The notes beneath the pieces were generated by a model. The model searched no databases. It was given only the letters and a program-made list of their open reading frames with translations, and was not told the origin of the DNA. The translations under genes were made by a program, and so were the position numbers. Source: Serpentinicella alkaliphila (GTDB taxonomy: Bacteria; Bacillota; Clostridia; Peptostreptococcales; Natronincolaceae). From it: 64,000 nt of DNA. The DNA lies in the NCBI RefSeq assembly GCF_018141405.1, contig NZ_CP058648.1, forward strand, positions 2,309,001-2,373,000. Reading direction: 5' to 3'. This document shows positions 9,744 through 18,989 of the stretch, piece by piece; the stretch's first letter is position 1, and each line of letters starts with the position of its first letter.

Positions 9744-9803
9744 CTAGTAAAAACTTAAATTACAATAATATAACGAATGAAAAAGAGAAGGGAGTACTAA
9801 AAA

Positions 9804-11237
9804 TTGAATAATTCTATGTATCAAAATCCGTTAATACAACGATATACAAGTAAAGAAATGGCAGCTATATTTTCCCCGGATAAAAAGTTTAAAACTTGGA
9901 GAGAGCTATGGATAGCTTTAGCTAAAGCAGAAAAAGAATTGGGACTTCCAATTTCAGATGAGCAAATTACTGAGTTAGAAGCTAACAAAAATGATATTAA
10001 TTATGATGTTGCAATAAAGCGAGAAAAAGAAACAAGACATGACGTAATGTCTCATGTATATGCATACGGGGTACAATGTCCTAAAGCAAAGGGAATTATC
10101 CACTTAGGCGCTACTAGTGCCTATGTAGGAGATAATACAGATATTATAGTTATTAGAGAGGCCCTTGAACTTGTTAAGGTGAAAATGGTTAATTTAATAT
10201 CTGTACTGTCTAAATTTTGCTTAGACTATAAGGATATGCCTACCTTAGGATTCACACATTTTCAGCCAGCACAGCTTACAACAGTAGGTAAAAGAGGAAC
10301 ACTTTGGTTACAGGACTTATTAATGGATTTTGAAAATGTTGTTAACCAAATCGAAAGAATGAAGTTTTTAGGTGTTAAGGGTACTACAGGCACACAAGCA
10401 AGCTTTTTGAACCTTTTTAATGATGATCATGATAAGGTTAAACAGCTTGATGTTAGAGTAGCTGGTTTAATGGGCTTTGATAAAATATTCCCTGTAAGCG
10501 GCCAAACCTATACAAGAAAACTAGATTTCGAAGTATTAAGTGTTTTAAGTGGGATTGCCCAATCAACTCATAAAATGACTAATGACCTAAGACTACTTCA
10601 AAATTTAAAGGAAATTGAAGAGCCATTCGAGAAAAATCAAATTGGATCCTCTGCCATGGCATATAAAAGAAATCCAATGAGAAGCGAAAGAATTTCATCC
10701 TTAGCAAGATTCGTAATTGCATCATTACAAAATACAGCAATGACCTCTTCAACTCAATGGTTTGAAAGAACTTTAGATGATTCTGCAAATAGAAGGATTG
10801 TAATTCCAGAAACCTTTATGGCAATAGATGCAGTCTTAGAGATTGCAATTAATGTTTGTGACGGATTAGTAGTATACGAAAAAGTAATAACTAAGCACAT
10901 ACTAGATGAACTTCCATTTATGGCTACTGAAAACATATTAATGGAGGCCGTGAAAAATGGCGGAGATAGACAGGAGCTACATGAAACTATTAGGGTATAC
11001 TCTATGGAAGCAGGTAGACAAGTAAAAGAGTTTGGTTTAAAAAATGATTTAATTGAAAGAATTATTGGTGACAGTTCCTTTAACTTATCTGCAGATGATA
11101 TAGAGCAGCTTCTTCAACCAAAAAATTACGTAGGAAGAGCACCGCAGCAGGTTGTAGAGTTTATTGATGAGTATATTAAACCTATTTTAGAGGAAAATAA
11201 AAATCTAATAGGTTTAGAAATTGAATTAAAGGTATAA
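9804..11237 (+). CDS. purB: Adenylosuccinate lyase
   Basis: Catalyses two fumarate-releasing steps of purine synthesis (SAICAR to AICAR, adenylosuccinate to AMP). The 477-residue protein belongs to the aspartase/fumarase superfamily, with the signature GSSAMAYKRNPMRSER at about residues 283-298 and the catalytic histidines in KETRHDVMSH and GFTHFQPAQ. It starts with TTG nine bases after AAGGGAG. This length and motif set is the longer PurB subfamily found in many clostridia and in animals. A clear terminator follows. Confidence 0.95.
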   Translation: MNNSMYQNPLIQRYTSKEMAAIFSPDKKFKTWRELWIALAKAEKELGLPISDEQITELEANKNDINYDVAIKREKETRHDVMSHVYAYGVQCPKAKGIIHLGATSAYVGDNTDIIVIREALELVKVKMVNLISVLSKFCLDYKDMPTLGFTHFQPAQLTTVGKRGTLWLQDLLMDFENVVNQIERMKFLGVKGTTGTQASFLNLFNDDHDKVKQLDVRVAGLMGFDKIFPVSGQTYTRKLDFEVLSVLSGIAQSTHKMTNDLRLLQNLKEIEEPFEKNQIGSSAMAYKRNPMRSERISSLARFVIASLQNTAMTSSTQWFERTLDDSANRRIVIPETFMAIDAVLEIAINVCDGLVVYEKVITKHILDELPFMATENILMEAVKNGGDRQELHETIRVYSMEAGRQVKEFGLKNDLIERIIGDSSFNLSADDIEQLLQPKNYVGRAPQQVVEFIDEYIKPILEENKNLIGLEIELKV

Positions 11238-11241
11238 TAAT

Positions 11242-11278
11242 AAAAAAACTAATTGTGTAGAGGCACAATTAGTTTTTT
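11242..11278 (+). terminator. purB terminator
   Basis: Stem AACTAATTGTG / CACAATTAGTT flanked by A- and T-runs, directly after purB. Confidence 0.9.
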
Positions 11279-11306
11279 AGTCATATTTGAAGGTAGGAGA
11301 GAGTTA

Positions 11307-12011
11307 ATGAGATTACAAAAATTCATAGCTTCCTGTGGCATTGCTTCAAGAAGAAAAAGCGAAGAAATTATTAAACTAGGAGAAATTAAAGTTAATGATA
11401 TTGCAATAAGTGAAATGGGCCATATCGTAGACCCTGACAAGGATATTGTTACATATAAGGGTAAAAGGATAACGCTAGAAAATAAGAGTGTGTATGTTTT
11501 GTTGAATAAACCAATTGGGTATATAACAACAGTATCTGAACAATTCAACAGAAAAAAGGTAACGGATTTGGTTGATCTTAAAGAAAGACTATTTCCTGTA
11601 GGAAGATTGGATTACAATACATCAGGGCTTTTAATATTAACAAATGATGGGGAATTAACCTATAGGCTCACACATCCTAAACATAAGGTAGAGAAAAAAT
11701 ATGTAGCAAAAATAAAAGGACATCCTAGTCGAGAGACTATAAATAAATTTGAGAAAGGATTAAAAATTGAGGACTATATTACTGCTCCTGCAAAATTTAA
11801 GTTGTTAAAAAAGGAGTCTAATACATCTATAGTCGAAATAATTATAACAGAGGGTAGAAATAGGCAGATTAGAAAAATGTGTGATACAATCGGTCATCCA
11901 GTTATTGATTTAGAAAGAAAAGCTATAGGTAAAATAACCATAGGCAATTTACCTTTAGGTAAGTGGCGATATTTAACAAGCGAAGAAGTAGAATATCTTA
12001 AAAAGCTGTAG
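11307..12011 (+). CDS. rluB: 23S rRNA pseudouridine synthase, RluB/RsuA family
   Basis: Converts a specific uridine in 23S rRNA (RluB type) to pseudouridine. From ATG 11307, preceded by GGTAGGAGAG, the protein has an N-terminal S4 RNA-binding domain (MRLQKFIASCGIASRRKSEE) and a catalytic domain with GRLDYNTSGLLILTNDG, where the aspartate is the nucleophile, then EGRNRQIRKM. An upstream in-frame start would add 18 residues that overlap the purB terminator, so it is rejected. RluB and RsuA targets cannot be distinguished with certainty. Next gene starts within a few bases. Confidence 0.9.
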   Translation: MRLQKFIASCGIASRRKSEEIIKLGEIKVNDIAISEMGHIVDPDKDIVTYKGKRITLENKSVYVLLNKPIGYITTVSEQFNRKKVTDLVDLKERLFPVGRLDYNTSGLLILTNDGELTYRLTHPKHKVEKKYVAKIKGHPSRETINKFEKGLKIEDYITAPAKFKLLKKESNTSIVEIIITEGRNRQIRKMCDTIGHPVIDLERKAIGKITIGNLPLGKWRYLTSEEVEYLKKL

Positions 12012-12020
12012 GTGGAAAAG

Positions 12021-12458
12021 ATGATTACAATTAGAAGGCTAGAAGGCAAGGATTATGATATTCTAGAAAAATACATTAAGACTAATGGATTAGACAAATA
12101 TAGTGGTTTCAAAGATAATTTCATTTATATAGCAGTAATCGAAGATAGGTCTATTTTAGGAATTTCTGAAATTGAAATAGCAGGTATTAAAACAGCCCAA
12201 ATTAACCTTATTTTCATTAATCAAGAAAATAGAAAAGAAGGCCTAGGTGATGGACTATTTAGATCTACTCTTTATTATTTATTAACAAATGGTTATGAAA
12301 ATGTATTAATTCAGTCATGTAAAGAAATTGAACATTTTTTATTTAAAAGAAGCCAAGGACTTACAGAGTTTAATGTTAATGAATTAGTCGGAAAAAGTTC
12401 TAAGAAAATATATTTATGTAATATAAGTATTTTATTAGAATCCAAATGTAGGGTATAA
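12021..12458 (+). CDS. GNAT-like acetyltransferase
   Basis: 145-residue protein with weak but visible acetyltransferase features: a beta-strand pattern ending in INLIFINQENRKEGLGDGLF, the RxxGxG-type acetyl-CoA loop (RKEGLG), and a following helix. Substrate unknown. The start is ATG 12021 with AGGTGG five bases upstream, nearly touching the rluB stop, so it is probably cotranscribed with rluB and the methyltransferase that follows. A GTG nine bases earlier is possible. A C-terminal segment after residue ~110 lacks recognisable family motifs. Confidence 0.6.
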   Translation: MITIRRLEGKDYDILEKYIKTNGLDKYSGFKDNFIYIAVIEDRSILGISEIEIAGIKTAQINLIFINQENRKEGLGDGLFRSTLYYLLTNGYENVLIQSCKEIEHFLFKRSQGLTEFNVNELVGKSSKKIYLCNISILLESKCRV

Positions 12459-12473
12459 TGGAGGAAATAGACA

Positions 12474-13046
12474 GTGAGTGTTTTGAAAGCAACAAATCTT
12501 GTGCAATATATTATAGAAAATAGGGTAGGGGATATAACCGACTGTGTAGCCATTGATGCGACTATGGGAAATGGAAATGATACCTTATTTCTTACTAAAT
12601 TACTTGGATCAAAGGGAAAGATATATTCCTTTGATATACAAATTCAGGCAATTGATAAAACAAAAAAATTACTTGAAGAAAATAATTTTATCGAAACAGA
12701 AAATGCAAATCTAATACTAGATAGTCATGGGAATATAGGTAGCTATGTAAAAGAAGAAATTGACATAGCAATGTTTAATCTAGGATATCTTCCTGGCGGT
12801 GATCATACGGTAGTAACTAATGGGGAGATAACATTAAAGGCTCTTAAATATATTTTAAGCCTTTTAAAAAAGAGTGGCATCATTTCATTAATTATTTACT
12901 ATGGGCATGAAGGTGGTAAAGAGGAAAAAGACAGTATTATATCATTCACTAATAGTCTTGATTCCCGGAGCTATAGGGTGCTGAGATGTGACTACACAAA
13001 TCAAGGTAATAATCCACCAATTGTTTTATTTATCGAAAAAAAATAA
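12474..13046 (+). CDS. mnmM: tRNA (mnm5s2U34)-methyltransferase-like SAM enzyme (MnmM/YtqB)
   Basis: 190-residue class I methyltransferase. The SAM loop is IDATMGNGNDTLFL (~28-41), followed by an acidic strand end (SFDIQ) and the NLGYLPGGDH block typical of the YtqB group. Bacillus YtqB completes the 5-methylaminomethyl-2-thiouridine modification at the tRNA wobble base. Start is GTG 12474 with GGAGG nine bases upstream. It is 15 bases downstream of the acetyltransferase gene and likely in the same operon. Confidence 0.85.
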   Translation: MSVLKATNLVQYIIENRVGDITDCVAIDATMGNGNDTLFLTKLLGSKGKIYSFDIQIQAIDKTKKLLEENNFIETENANLILDSHGNIGSYVKEEIDIAMFNLGYLPGGDHTVVTNGEITLKALKYILSLLKKSGIISLIIYYGHEGGKEEKDSIISFTNSLDSRSYRVLRCDYTNQGNNPPIVLFIEKK

Positions 13047-13103
13047 TAAATTTATTATGTTTTAGAATATTCGATTAAATCATAATGTTATGGAGGGTAA
13101 ATT

Positions 13104-14501
13104 ATGACTAAATTAAGAATTACGGAAACAGTACTAAGGGATGCACATCAATCTTTATTAGCTACAAGAATGACAACTCAGGAAATGCTTCCAATAATAG
13201 ATGCTATGGATAAAGTAGGATATCATTCTTTAGAAATGTGGGGCGGCGCAACCTTTGACTCATGTTTAAGATTTCTTAATGAGGACCCTTGGGAAAGATT
13301 AAGGTTAATTAGAAAGCATGCACCAAATACAAAGCTTCAAATGCTCCTACGGGGACAAAATATTTTAGGATATAAGCATTATGCAGATGATGTGGTGAGA
13401 GAGTTTGTAAAAAAGGCTATTTTTAACGGAATTGATATAATTAGAATATTTGATGCACTAAATGACGTAAGAAATTTAGCAACAGCGGTGGATGAAACTA
13501 AAAAGCAAGGTGGTCACGCCCAATGTGCCCTATCCTATACATTAAGTCCAGTTCATAATGTTGAGCATTATGTAGGCAAAGCTAAAGAGATGGAAAATTT
13601 AGGTGCAGATTCCATATGTATAAAAGACATGTCTGGTATACTAACTCCATTTGCTGCCTATGAATTAGTAACAGAGTTAAAAAAATCTACTAAACTACCA
13701 ATAATAGTACATACTCATTATACTAGTGGTATTGCATCTATGACTTATTTAAAGGCTATTGAAGCAGGGGCTGATATAGTGGATACTGCCATTTCGCCTC
13801 TTGCAATGGGAACGTCTCAGCCACCAACGGAGCCATTAGTAGCAGCACTGAAGGATACGCCATATGACACAGGACTTGATTTAAAGGCGCTTAATGAGGT
13901 AGCTGAGTACTTTAAACCATTAAGAGATAAATATTTAGAATCGGGTTTAATAGATCCTAAGGTTTTAGGTGTGGATGCAAATACGTTAATCTATCAGGTT
14001 CCAGGTGGAATGATATCTAATTTAATTTCTCAGCTGAAACAATCAGGTAAGGCTGAAAAATTTGATGAAGTTCTTGCGGAGGTCCCTAGAGTAAGAGAGG
14101 ATTTAGGATACCCTCCTCTAGTTACTCCAACTAGCCAAATAGTTGGTACTCAAGCCGTATTTAACGTCATTACAGAGGAAAGGTATAAAATGACGCCTAA
14201 AGAGGTAAAGGACTTAGTTAAAGGCCTATATGGTAAAACAACAGTGCCAATAAAAGAGGAAGTTAAACAAAAAATCATTGGAAATGATGAGGTTATTACT
14301 TGCAGACCAGCGGATTTAATTGAACCACAGCTAGATATTTTAAGGGAAGAAATAAAGGAATATATTGAGCAGGATGAAGATGTACTTTCTTATGCACTAT
14401 TCCCACAGATTGCATTAAGCTTTTTTAAAGAAAGATGGGCAACTAAAAATAAAATTGAATTAACAATGTATGACGAGAAACATAAAGTCCATCCAGTATA
14501 A
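13104..14501 (+). CDS. oadA: Oxaloacetate decarboxylase/pyruvate carboxylase-type carboxyltransferase subunit
   Basis: 465-residue carboxyltransferase: ITETVLRDAHQSLLATRM at the N-terminus, the RIFDALND metal site region, a central KDMSG lysine, and HTHYTSG metal histidines. It ends after the conserved carboxyltransferase domain (PQIALSFFKERW) and has no biotinyl domain with its MKM motif. It must therefore act with a separate biotin carrier protein that is not in this window, as in the 5S subunit of transcarboxylase or multi-subunit decarboxylases. Which acceptor is used cannot be told. GGAGG precedes ATG. Confidence 0.88.
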   Translation: MTKLRITETVLRDAHQSLLATRMTTQEMLPIIDAMDKVGYHSLEMWGGATFDSCLRFLNEDPWERLRLIRKHAPNTKLQMLLRGQNILGYKHYADDVVREFVKKAIFNGIDIIRIFDALNDVRNLATAVDETKKQGGHAQCALSYTLSPVHNVEHYVGKAKEMENLGADSICIKDMSGILTPFAAYELVTELKKSTKLPIIVHTHYTSGIASMTYLKAIEAGADIVDTAISPLAMGTSQPPTEPLVAALKDTPYDTGLDLKALNEVAEYFKPLRDKYLESGLIDPKVLGVDANTLIYQVPGGMISNLISQLKQSGKAEKFDEVLAEVPRVREDLGYPPLVTPTSQIVGTQAVFNVITEERYKMTPKEVKDLVKGLYGKTTVPIKEEVKQKIIGNDEVITCRPADLIEPQLDILREEIKEYIEQDEDVLSYALFPQIALSFFKERWATKNKIELTMYDEKHKVHPV

Positions 14502-14508
14502 TAAGTAG

Positions 14509-14536
14509 TAGCTCCTAGAAAACTAGGAGCTATTTA
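14509..14536. terminator. Bidirectional terminator between convergent genes
   Basis: TAGCTCCTAG / CTAGGAGCTA with an AAAA loop. It sits between the carboxyltransferase gene and the converging gene at 14534. Confidence 0.8.
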
Positions 14537-15175
14537 AATACAATAATCATGCAAATATATTTTATTTATCCGATTACTTTCATATACTTTTACTAGGGCA
14601 TTTGAGTTTTGTTCTATTGGATTATTACACTTTAAACACACTAAATTTTTACTCTTTATAGTTTCTTGTGTATGATCAATTTGCAGATTACTATATTTTT
14701 TCCAACTTTTCCAACCTTTTTTACATAAGTGATGTCTATTCTCATAATCAGCATAAACCCATTTTAAAATTCTATGAAAGTGAAATGGATATTTAGTATA
14801 CACTATAAAACTTTCTGGTAGTCCTAAACTAATAGTGTATTCTTCAAAGGCTTTCTCAATTTTTGTTTGTAGAGGGTCCTTTATTTCTGTACTAATATAT
14901 CTATAATTATTTTGATCAAACCATTGCTTTAGTTTATCAAACATATATCCTCTACAGACTTGAATTTCTTCGTATTTTTGTACCTTCAGATTTTGAAAAA
15001 TTTTATCAACTATGTTTACAACGTAATTTAGATACTCTTTATTAACAAAACTTTCCTCATGATATAGATTTAGTGGTATAATATCATAATGGAATTCTTT
15101 GGTTTCTACTCTAAGAACTCCAATTATTGTGCCGCCTAATAGGCTTCCACTCCCTGCGTCGTCTATTTGTATCAA
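14534..15175 (-). CDS. Conserved hypothetical protein, possible RNase H-like fold
   Basis: 213 residues, not recognised as a characterised family. It begins MIQIDDAGSGSLLGG, a strand with two aspartates followed by a Gly/Ser loop that recalls RNase H-type nuclease starts. The C-terminal third has HHLCKKGWKSW and a paired CxxC (VCLKCN) near residue 180 with a late HDYC, a possible metal site. ATG is preceded by GAGGTGAT. It converges on the carboxyltransferase gene and is divergent from surE. A nuclease role is a guess from the first motif only. Confidence 0.6.
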   Translation of the reverse strand: MIQIDDAGSGSLLGGTIIGVLRVETKEFHYDIIPLNLYHEESFVNKEYLNYVVNIVDKIFQNLKVQKYEEIQVCRGYMFDKLKQWFDQNNYRYISTEIKDPLQTKIEKAFEEYTISLGLPESFIVYTKYPFHFHRILKWVYADYENRHHLCKKGWKSWKKYSNLQIDHTQETIKSKNLVCLKCNNPIEQNSNALVKVYESNRINKIYLHDYCI

Positions 15176-15293
15176 ATTATCACCTCATATTCATATTAAT
15201 ATTATGTATTAATATAAACGTAAAAATGCAATATAAACTTAGTGTGTAAATAATAACAATTATTATATATCTGATTTTAAGGAGGCGTATTTT

Positions 15294-16079
15294 ATGAGAA
15301 TTTTAATTTCAAACGATGATGGGATATTTTCTGAAGGAATATATGTATTAGCAAAAAGTCTTATAAATCTAGGTGAAGTTATAGTTATTGCACCGGACTC
15401 TGAAAAAAGTGCGACTGGCCATGCAATTACTATGCATCATCCACTTAGAGTTTCCAGAACAAAATTTTTTGATTTAGATATTGAAGCATATTCAGTTAGT
15501 GGAACTCCAGCTGACTGTGTTAAACTTGCGGTAGAGGCGATATTAAAAGATAGAAGACCTGATATTGTTGTATCTGGTATTAATAATGGACCGAATTTAG
15601 GTACAGATGTTATATACTCAGGAACTGTATCAGCAGCGGTAGAGGCAGCGATATTAGAGATACCTTCAATTGCAATTTCTATGGCGAGAAGTAAGTTTGA
15701 AACATTTGAACATGCAGGAAATTTTGTTACTAAACTAGTTGAAGATATATTTGAAAAAGGGCTATATAACAATAAAGAGCTTAATGAAACAATAATTAAT
15801 GTAAATTATCCAACTGTGTCAGAAGAAGAGATAAGGGGAGTAAAGGTTACAACACTTGGTATTAGAAAATATCAAAATGCATTTGTTGAGAGAAAAGATC
15901 CAAGAGGAAATTCATATTACTGGATGTCAGGAGAAGTTATGGATCTTGAGCAAAATGAGAGTAGCGATGTAGTTGCTTTAAGAAACAACTATATTTCTGT
16001 AACTCCGATACATTTCGATTTAACAAACTTCAAAACATATGAATATCTTAAAAAATTAGACTTAGAAAAAACTAGATAA
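15294..16079 (+). CDS. surE: 5'/3'-nucleotidase SurE
   Basis: Metal-dependent phosphatase acting on nucleoside 5'- and 3'-monophosphates. The 261-residue protein begins with the metal site ISNDDGIFSEG, has the conserved APDSEKSATGHAIT loop and VSGINNGPNLGTDVIYSGTVSAA, all diagnostic. A strong GGAGG site precedes ATG. The region between the divergent gene at 14534 and this one (about 120 bases) presumably holds both promoters. Confidence 0.96.
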   Translation: MRILISNDDGIFSEGIYVLAKSLINLGEVIVIAPDSEKSATGHAITMHHPLRVSRTKFFDLDIEAYSVSGTPADCVKLAVEAILKDRRPDIVVSGINNGPNLGTDVIYSGTVSAAVEAAILEIPSIAISMARSKFETFEHAGNFVTKLVEDIFEKGLYNNKELNETIINVNYPTVSEEEIRGVKVTTLGIRKYQNAFVERKDPRGNSYYWMSGEVMDLEQNESSDVVALRNNYISVTPIHFDLTNFKTYEYLKKLDLEKTR

Positions 16080-16135
16080 TTATGATGTTCTATTGTAGAC
16101 TTATATAAGAGCCTATAAAATGATATAAGGTTGGG

Positions 16136-17035
16136 ATGAGTTTAATGATGAAAAAGAGTGATAAAAAAGATTTGTTAACAATTATACAAAATACTATGCC
16201 TAGTTTAAGTAAAAGTCATAAGCTTATTGGTAGCTATATAATTAATAATTATGACAAGGCGGCTTTTTCAACTGCAGCTAAGCTAGCTACTAATGTAGGG
16301 GTTAGCGAGTCAACAGTAGTAAGATTTGCCAATGCTTTAGGATTTGAAGGCTATCCTGAGCTTCAACAAGAGCTTATGGAAATTGTGAAAATTAAGCTTA
16401 CAACAGTACAACGAGTGGAGATGTCTCCAGAATATAAAAATAGGTCAGAAACTTTAAAGAGAGTATTGAAATCAGATATAGAAAATATTAGAGATACTTT
16501 TGAAAGTATGGACCATGAAGTTTTTGAAAAAGTAGTAGATGAAATTTTAAAAGCAGAGAAAATATATGTTATTGGTAGCAGAAGTTCTACCGCTTTAGCT
16601 GAATATTTTGGCTTCTATTTAAATTTAGTATTAGATAATGTTAAAATTGTAGGTCATGGAATAAGTGACATGTTTGAACAAATACTAAGGGTATCAAATA
16701 AAGACTTAGTGATTGGTTTTAGTTATCCTAGATATTCTACTAAAACCCTTGATTTAGCTAAGTATGCAAAAGAGCAAGGTGCGAAGGTAGTTGGAATCAC
16801 TGATAGCTACTCCTCTCCAATTAATAATATTTCAGATTATACTTTGATTGCTAGAACAAATATGATGTCGTTTGTTGATTCTTTAGTAGCACCACTAAGT
16901 CTAATAAATGCTTTAATAGTTTCTGTAGGTGCAAGTGAGAAAGAAGAAATTACAAACTATTTTAAAAAGCTAGAAAATATATGGGATAAACATAATGTAT
17001 ACAATTCAAGAGAAAATAAAGAAGAAAATGAGTAG
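16136..17035 (+). CDS. MurR/RpiR-family transcriptional regulator
   Basis: 299 residues: an N-terminal RpiR helix-turn-helix domain (about 15-90, with STAAKLATNVGVSESTVVRFANALGF) and a C-terminal SIS sugar-phosphate-binding domain (about 135-265, YVIGSRSSTALAEYFG). These proteins sense phosphosugars. No sugar operon is adjacent, so the target is unknown. The start ATG at 16136 is preceded by ATAAGG; a second ATG nine bases on is also possible. Confidence 0.9.
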   Translation: MSLMMKKSDKKDLLTIIQNTMPSLSKSHKLIGSYIINNYDKAAFSTAAKLATNVGVSESTVVRFANALGFEGYPELQQELMEIVKIKLTTVQRVEMSPEYKNRSETLKRVLKSDIENIRDTFESMDHEVFEKVVDEILKAEKIYVIGSRSSTALAEYFGFYLNLVLDNVKIVGHGISDMFEQILRVSNKDLVIGFSYPRYSTKTLDLAKYAKEQGAKVVGITDSYSSPINNISDYTLIARTNMMSFVDSLVAPLSLINALIVSVGASEKEEITNYFKKLENIWDKHNVYNSRENKEENE

Positions 17036-17063
17036 TGTTAAATACATATAGTAAGGAATGCAT

Positions 17064-17684
17064 ATGAAAATGAATAAAATCTATTTAATAAGGCATGGCC
17101 AAACTGATTGGAATTTGGAGGGTAGAACCCAAGGTATTCAGGATTCGAATCTTACTGAAAAAGGTATTGAAGATACTAAGCTATTAGCTAAAAGATTGAG
17201 AGAAGAAGAAATTCACGTAATATACTCAAGTACTTTAAATAGAGCTAAGAGAACTGCAAAAATAATCTCTGAAGAATTACATATACCGGTAAAATATAAT
17301 GATAATTTAGTTGAATTAAACTATGGTTCATGGGAAGGATTAACCATTGAGGAGATAAGAAATAAATATCCTGAGCAGTTAGATAACTGGTTTACAAGAC
17401 CACACCTTACAATTTTTCCAGATGGAGAAGACTTAGCTAAAGCACAGGAGCGGGTTGTTACTGCTTTTAATAATATATTAAATGAAAATAAAGGTAAAAA
17501 CATTTTAATTGTAAGTCATAGTACAATGATTAGGCTACTTTTATTAAATATTTTAGATATGAATTTATCTAGCTATAACCGGTTAAAACAAAATAATTGT
17601 GCTATAAATGTAATAGGAATTCGTAGAAATGAACCTGTTCTATTACAATATAACGATACTTGCTATATGCATAAGGGAGAATAA
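17064..17684 (+). CDS. Histidine phosphatase family protein (phosphoglycerate mutase-like)
   Basis: Branch 1 histidine phosphatase with the catalytic LIRHGQTDWNLEGRTQG at the N-terminus, a second conserved YGSWEGLT region with an acidic residue, and IVSHSTMIRLLL holding the second histidine. Substrate not predictable; broad-specificity PhoE and cobalamin CobC types look alike. The start is ATG 17064, six bases after AAGGA. The stop is one base from the ATG of the next gene, implying coupled translation. Confidence 0.88.
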   Translation: MKMNKIYLIRHGQTDWNLEGRTQGIQDSNLTEKGIEDTKLLAKRLREEEIHVIYSSTLNRAKRTAKIISEELHIPVKYNDNLVELNYGSWEGLTIEEIRNKYPEQLDNWFTRPHLTIFPDGEDLAKAQERVVTAFNNILNENKGKNILIVSHSTMIRLLLLNILDMNLSSYNRLKQNNCAINVIGIRRNEPVLLQYNDTCYMHKGE

Positions 17685-17685
17685 T

Positions 17686-18942
17686 ATGAAGGAAAGAACC
17701 ATAGTAGTAGTTGGAGCGGGACCTGCAGGCTTGATGGCTGCAATTTCTGCTAGTCAAAATAACAATAATAATCGAGTTATTGTATTGGAGAAGAATAGTG
17801 AGGCAGGGAAAAAGCTTCTTTTAACTGGTGGGGGAAGATGTAATGTTACAAATAATTGTAATGTTGATCAGTTAATAAAAAATACAGTTACAAATGGAAA
17901 ATTTCTTTTTTCTTGCTTTAATATTTTTAACAATGATGATTTAATGAAATTTTTTGAGAACTATGGTTTAAAACTTAAAATAGAAGAGGGCGGAAAGGTT
18001 TTTCCTACTTCAGATAAAGCAAGAGATGTACTATACATTTTATTAGAGACACTGGAATCAAATGGTGTAAAAATATGGTATGATTCTGAGGTCGAAAAAA
18101 TAAATATTAATGAAAATGGCATTTCTGAAATAACATTAAGGAATAAAAATATTATTAAAGCAGATAGTGTAATAATTGCAACTGGTGGAATGTCCTATCC
18201 GAAAACAGGAAGTACAGGGGATGGATATAGAATAGTTAAAGAATTAGGACACGCTGTTGTGGATATTAAGCCAGGACTTGTTCCTATAGAAATTAAAGAG
18301 GGATGGATTAAGTCTCTAATGGGTATTTCTCTAGAGTCTACAAATATTGTATGTAATGTAAAGGATATAGAAAAGCCTAATAAAAAGCCTAAAACAATAA
18401 AATGGACAGGCCCTTTAATATTTACCCACTATGGTATATCTGGGCCAGCAGTTCTTAATATTTCATCTTATTTAAATAAGCATATAAATAATAGTATAAT
18501 AGATATAATTATCGATATAGTGCCAAATGTTTCGGAACAGGAACTAGAAAATATATTAGTTTCAAAAGAGTTCGAGAAAAATGAAACTATTTTTAAAACT
18601 CTTTCAAAAATTCTACCTAAGAACCTTGTTACAGCTTTACTCGATGTTCTTGAACTAAATAAAGATAAGAAATTAAGTGATATTAGTAAAGAGGAAAGTA
18701 ATAAAATAATAACTAACTTAAAAACTCTTAAGTTAACGCCAAAGGACCTAAGAAGCATTAGTGAGGCTATAATAACCTCAGGTGGCATATCCACGAAGGA
18801 GATAGACCCAAAAACAATGGCTTCCAAACTAGTGGAAGGTTTATATTTTGCTGGTGAAATAATTGACGTGGATGCTATCACTGGTGGCTATAACTTACAG
18901 ATTGCTTTCACTACTGGTTATGTCGCAGGATTAAATGCCTAA
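17686..18942 (+). CDS. HI0933-family NAD(P)/FAD-dependent oxidoreductase (BaiN/YhiN-like)
   Basis: 418-residue flavoprotein. The dinucleotide site is VVVGAGPAGLMAAISA, followed by the family-specific LLTGGGRCNVTNN, IIATGGMSYPKTGSTGDGY and a C-terminal GGYNLQIAFTTGYVAG. Members are of mostly unknown physiological substrate; one homologue is implicated in bile-acid conversion in gut clostridia. Start is ATG 17686 right after the preceding stop, with AAGGGAG upstream. It is followed by cmk, a common neighbour in clostridia. Confidence 0.9.
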   Translation: MKERTIVVVGAGPAGLMAAISASQNNNNNRVIVLEKNSEAGKKLLLTGGGRCNVTNNCNVDQLIKNTVTNGKFLFSCFNIFNNDDLMKFFENYGLKLKIEEGGKVFPTSDKARDVLYILLETLESNGVKIWYDSEVEKININENGISEITLRNKNIIKADSVIIATGGMSYPKTGSTGDGYRIVKELGHAVVDIKPGLVPIEIKEGWIKSLMGISLESTNIVCNVKDIEKPNKKPKTIKWTGPLIFTHYGISGPAVLNISSYLNKHINNSIIDIIIDIVPNVSEQELENILVSKEFEKNETIFKTLSKILPKNLVTALLDVLELNKDKKLSDISKEESNKIITNLKTLKLTPKDLRSISEAIITSGGISTKEIDPKTMASKLVEGLYFAGEIIDVDAITGGYNLQIAFTTGYVAGLNA

Positions 18943-18989
18943 TATAATGGACGTATATTATTTTTTTCATATAGAGGAGTGAAAATTTA

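Noticed and set aside
17130-17160. tRNA-like T-loop sequence (GATTCGAATC)
   Set aside because: Lies within the coding sequence of the histidine phosphatase and no cloverleaf can be drawn.
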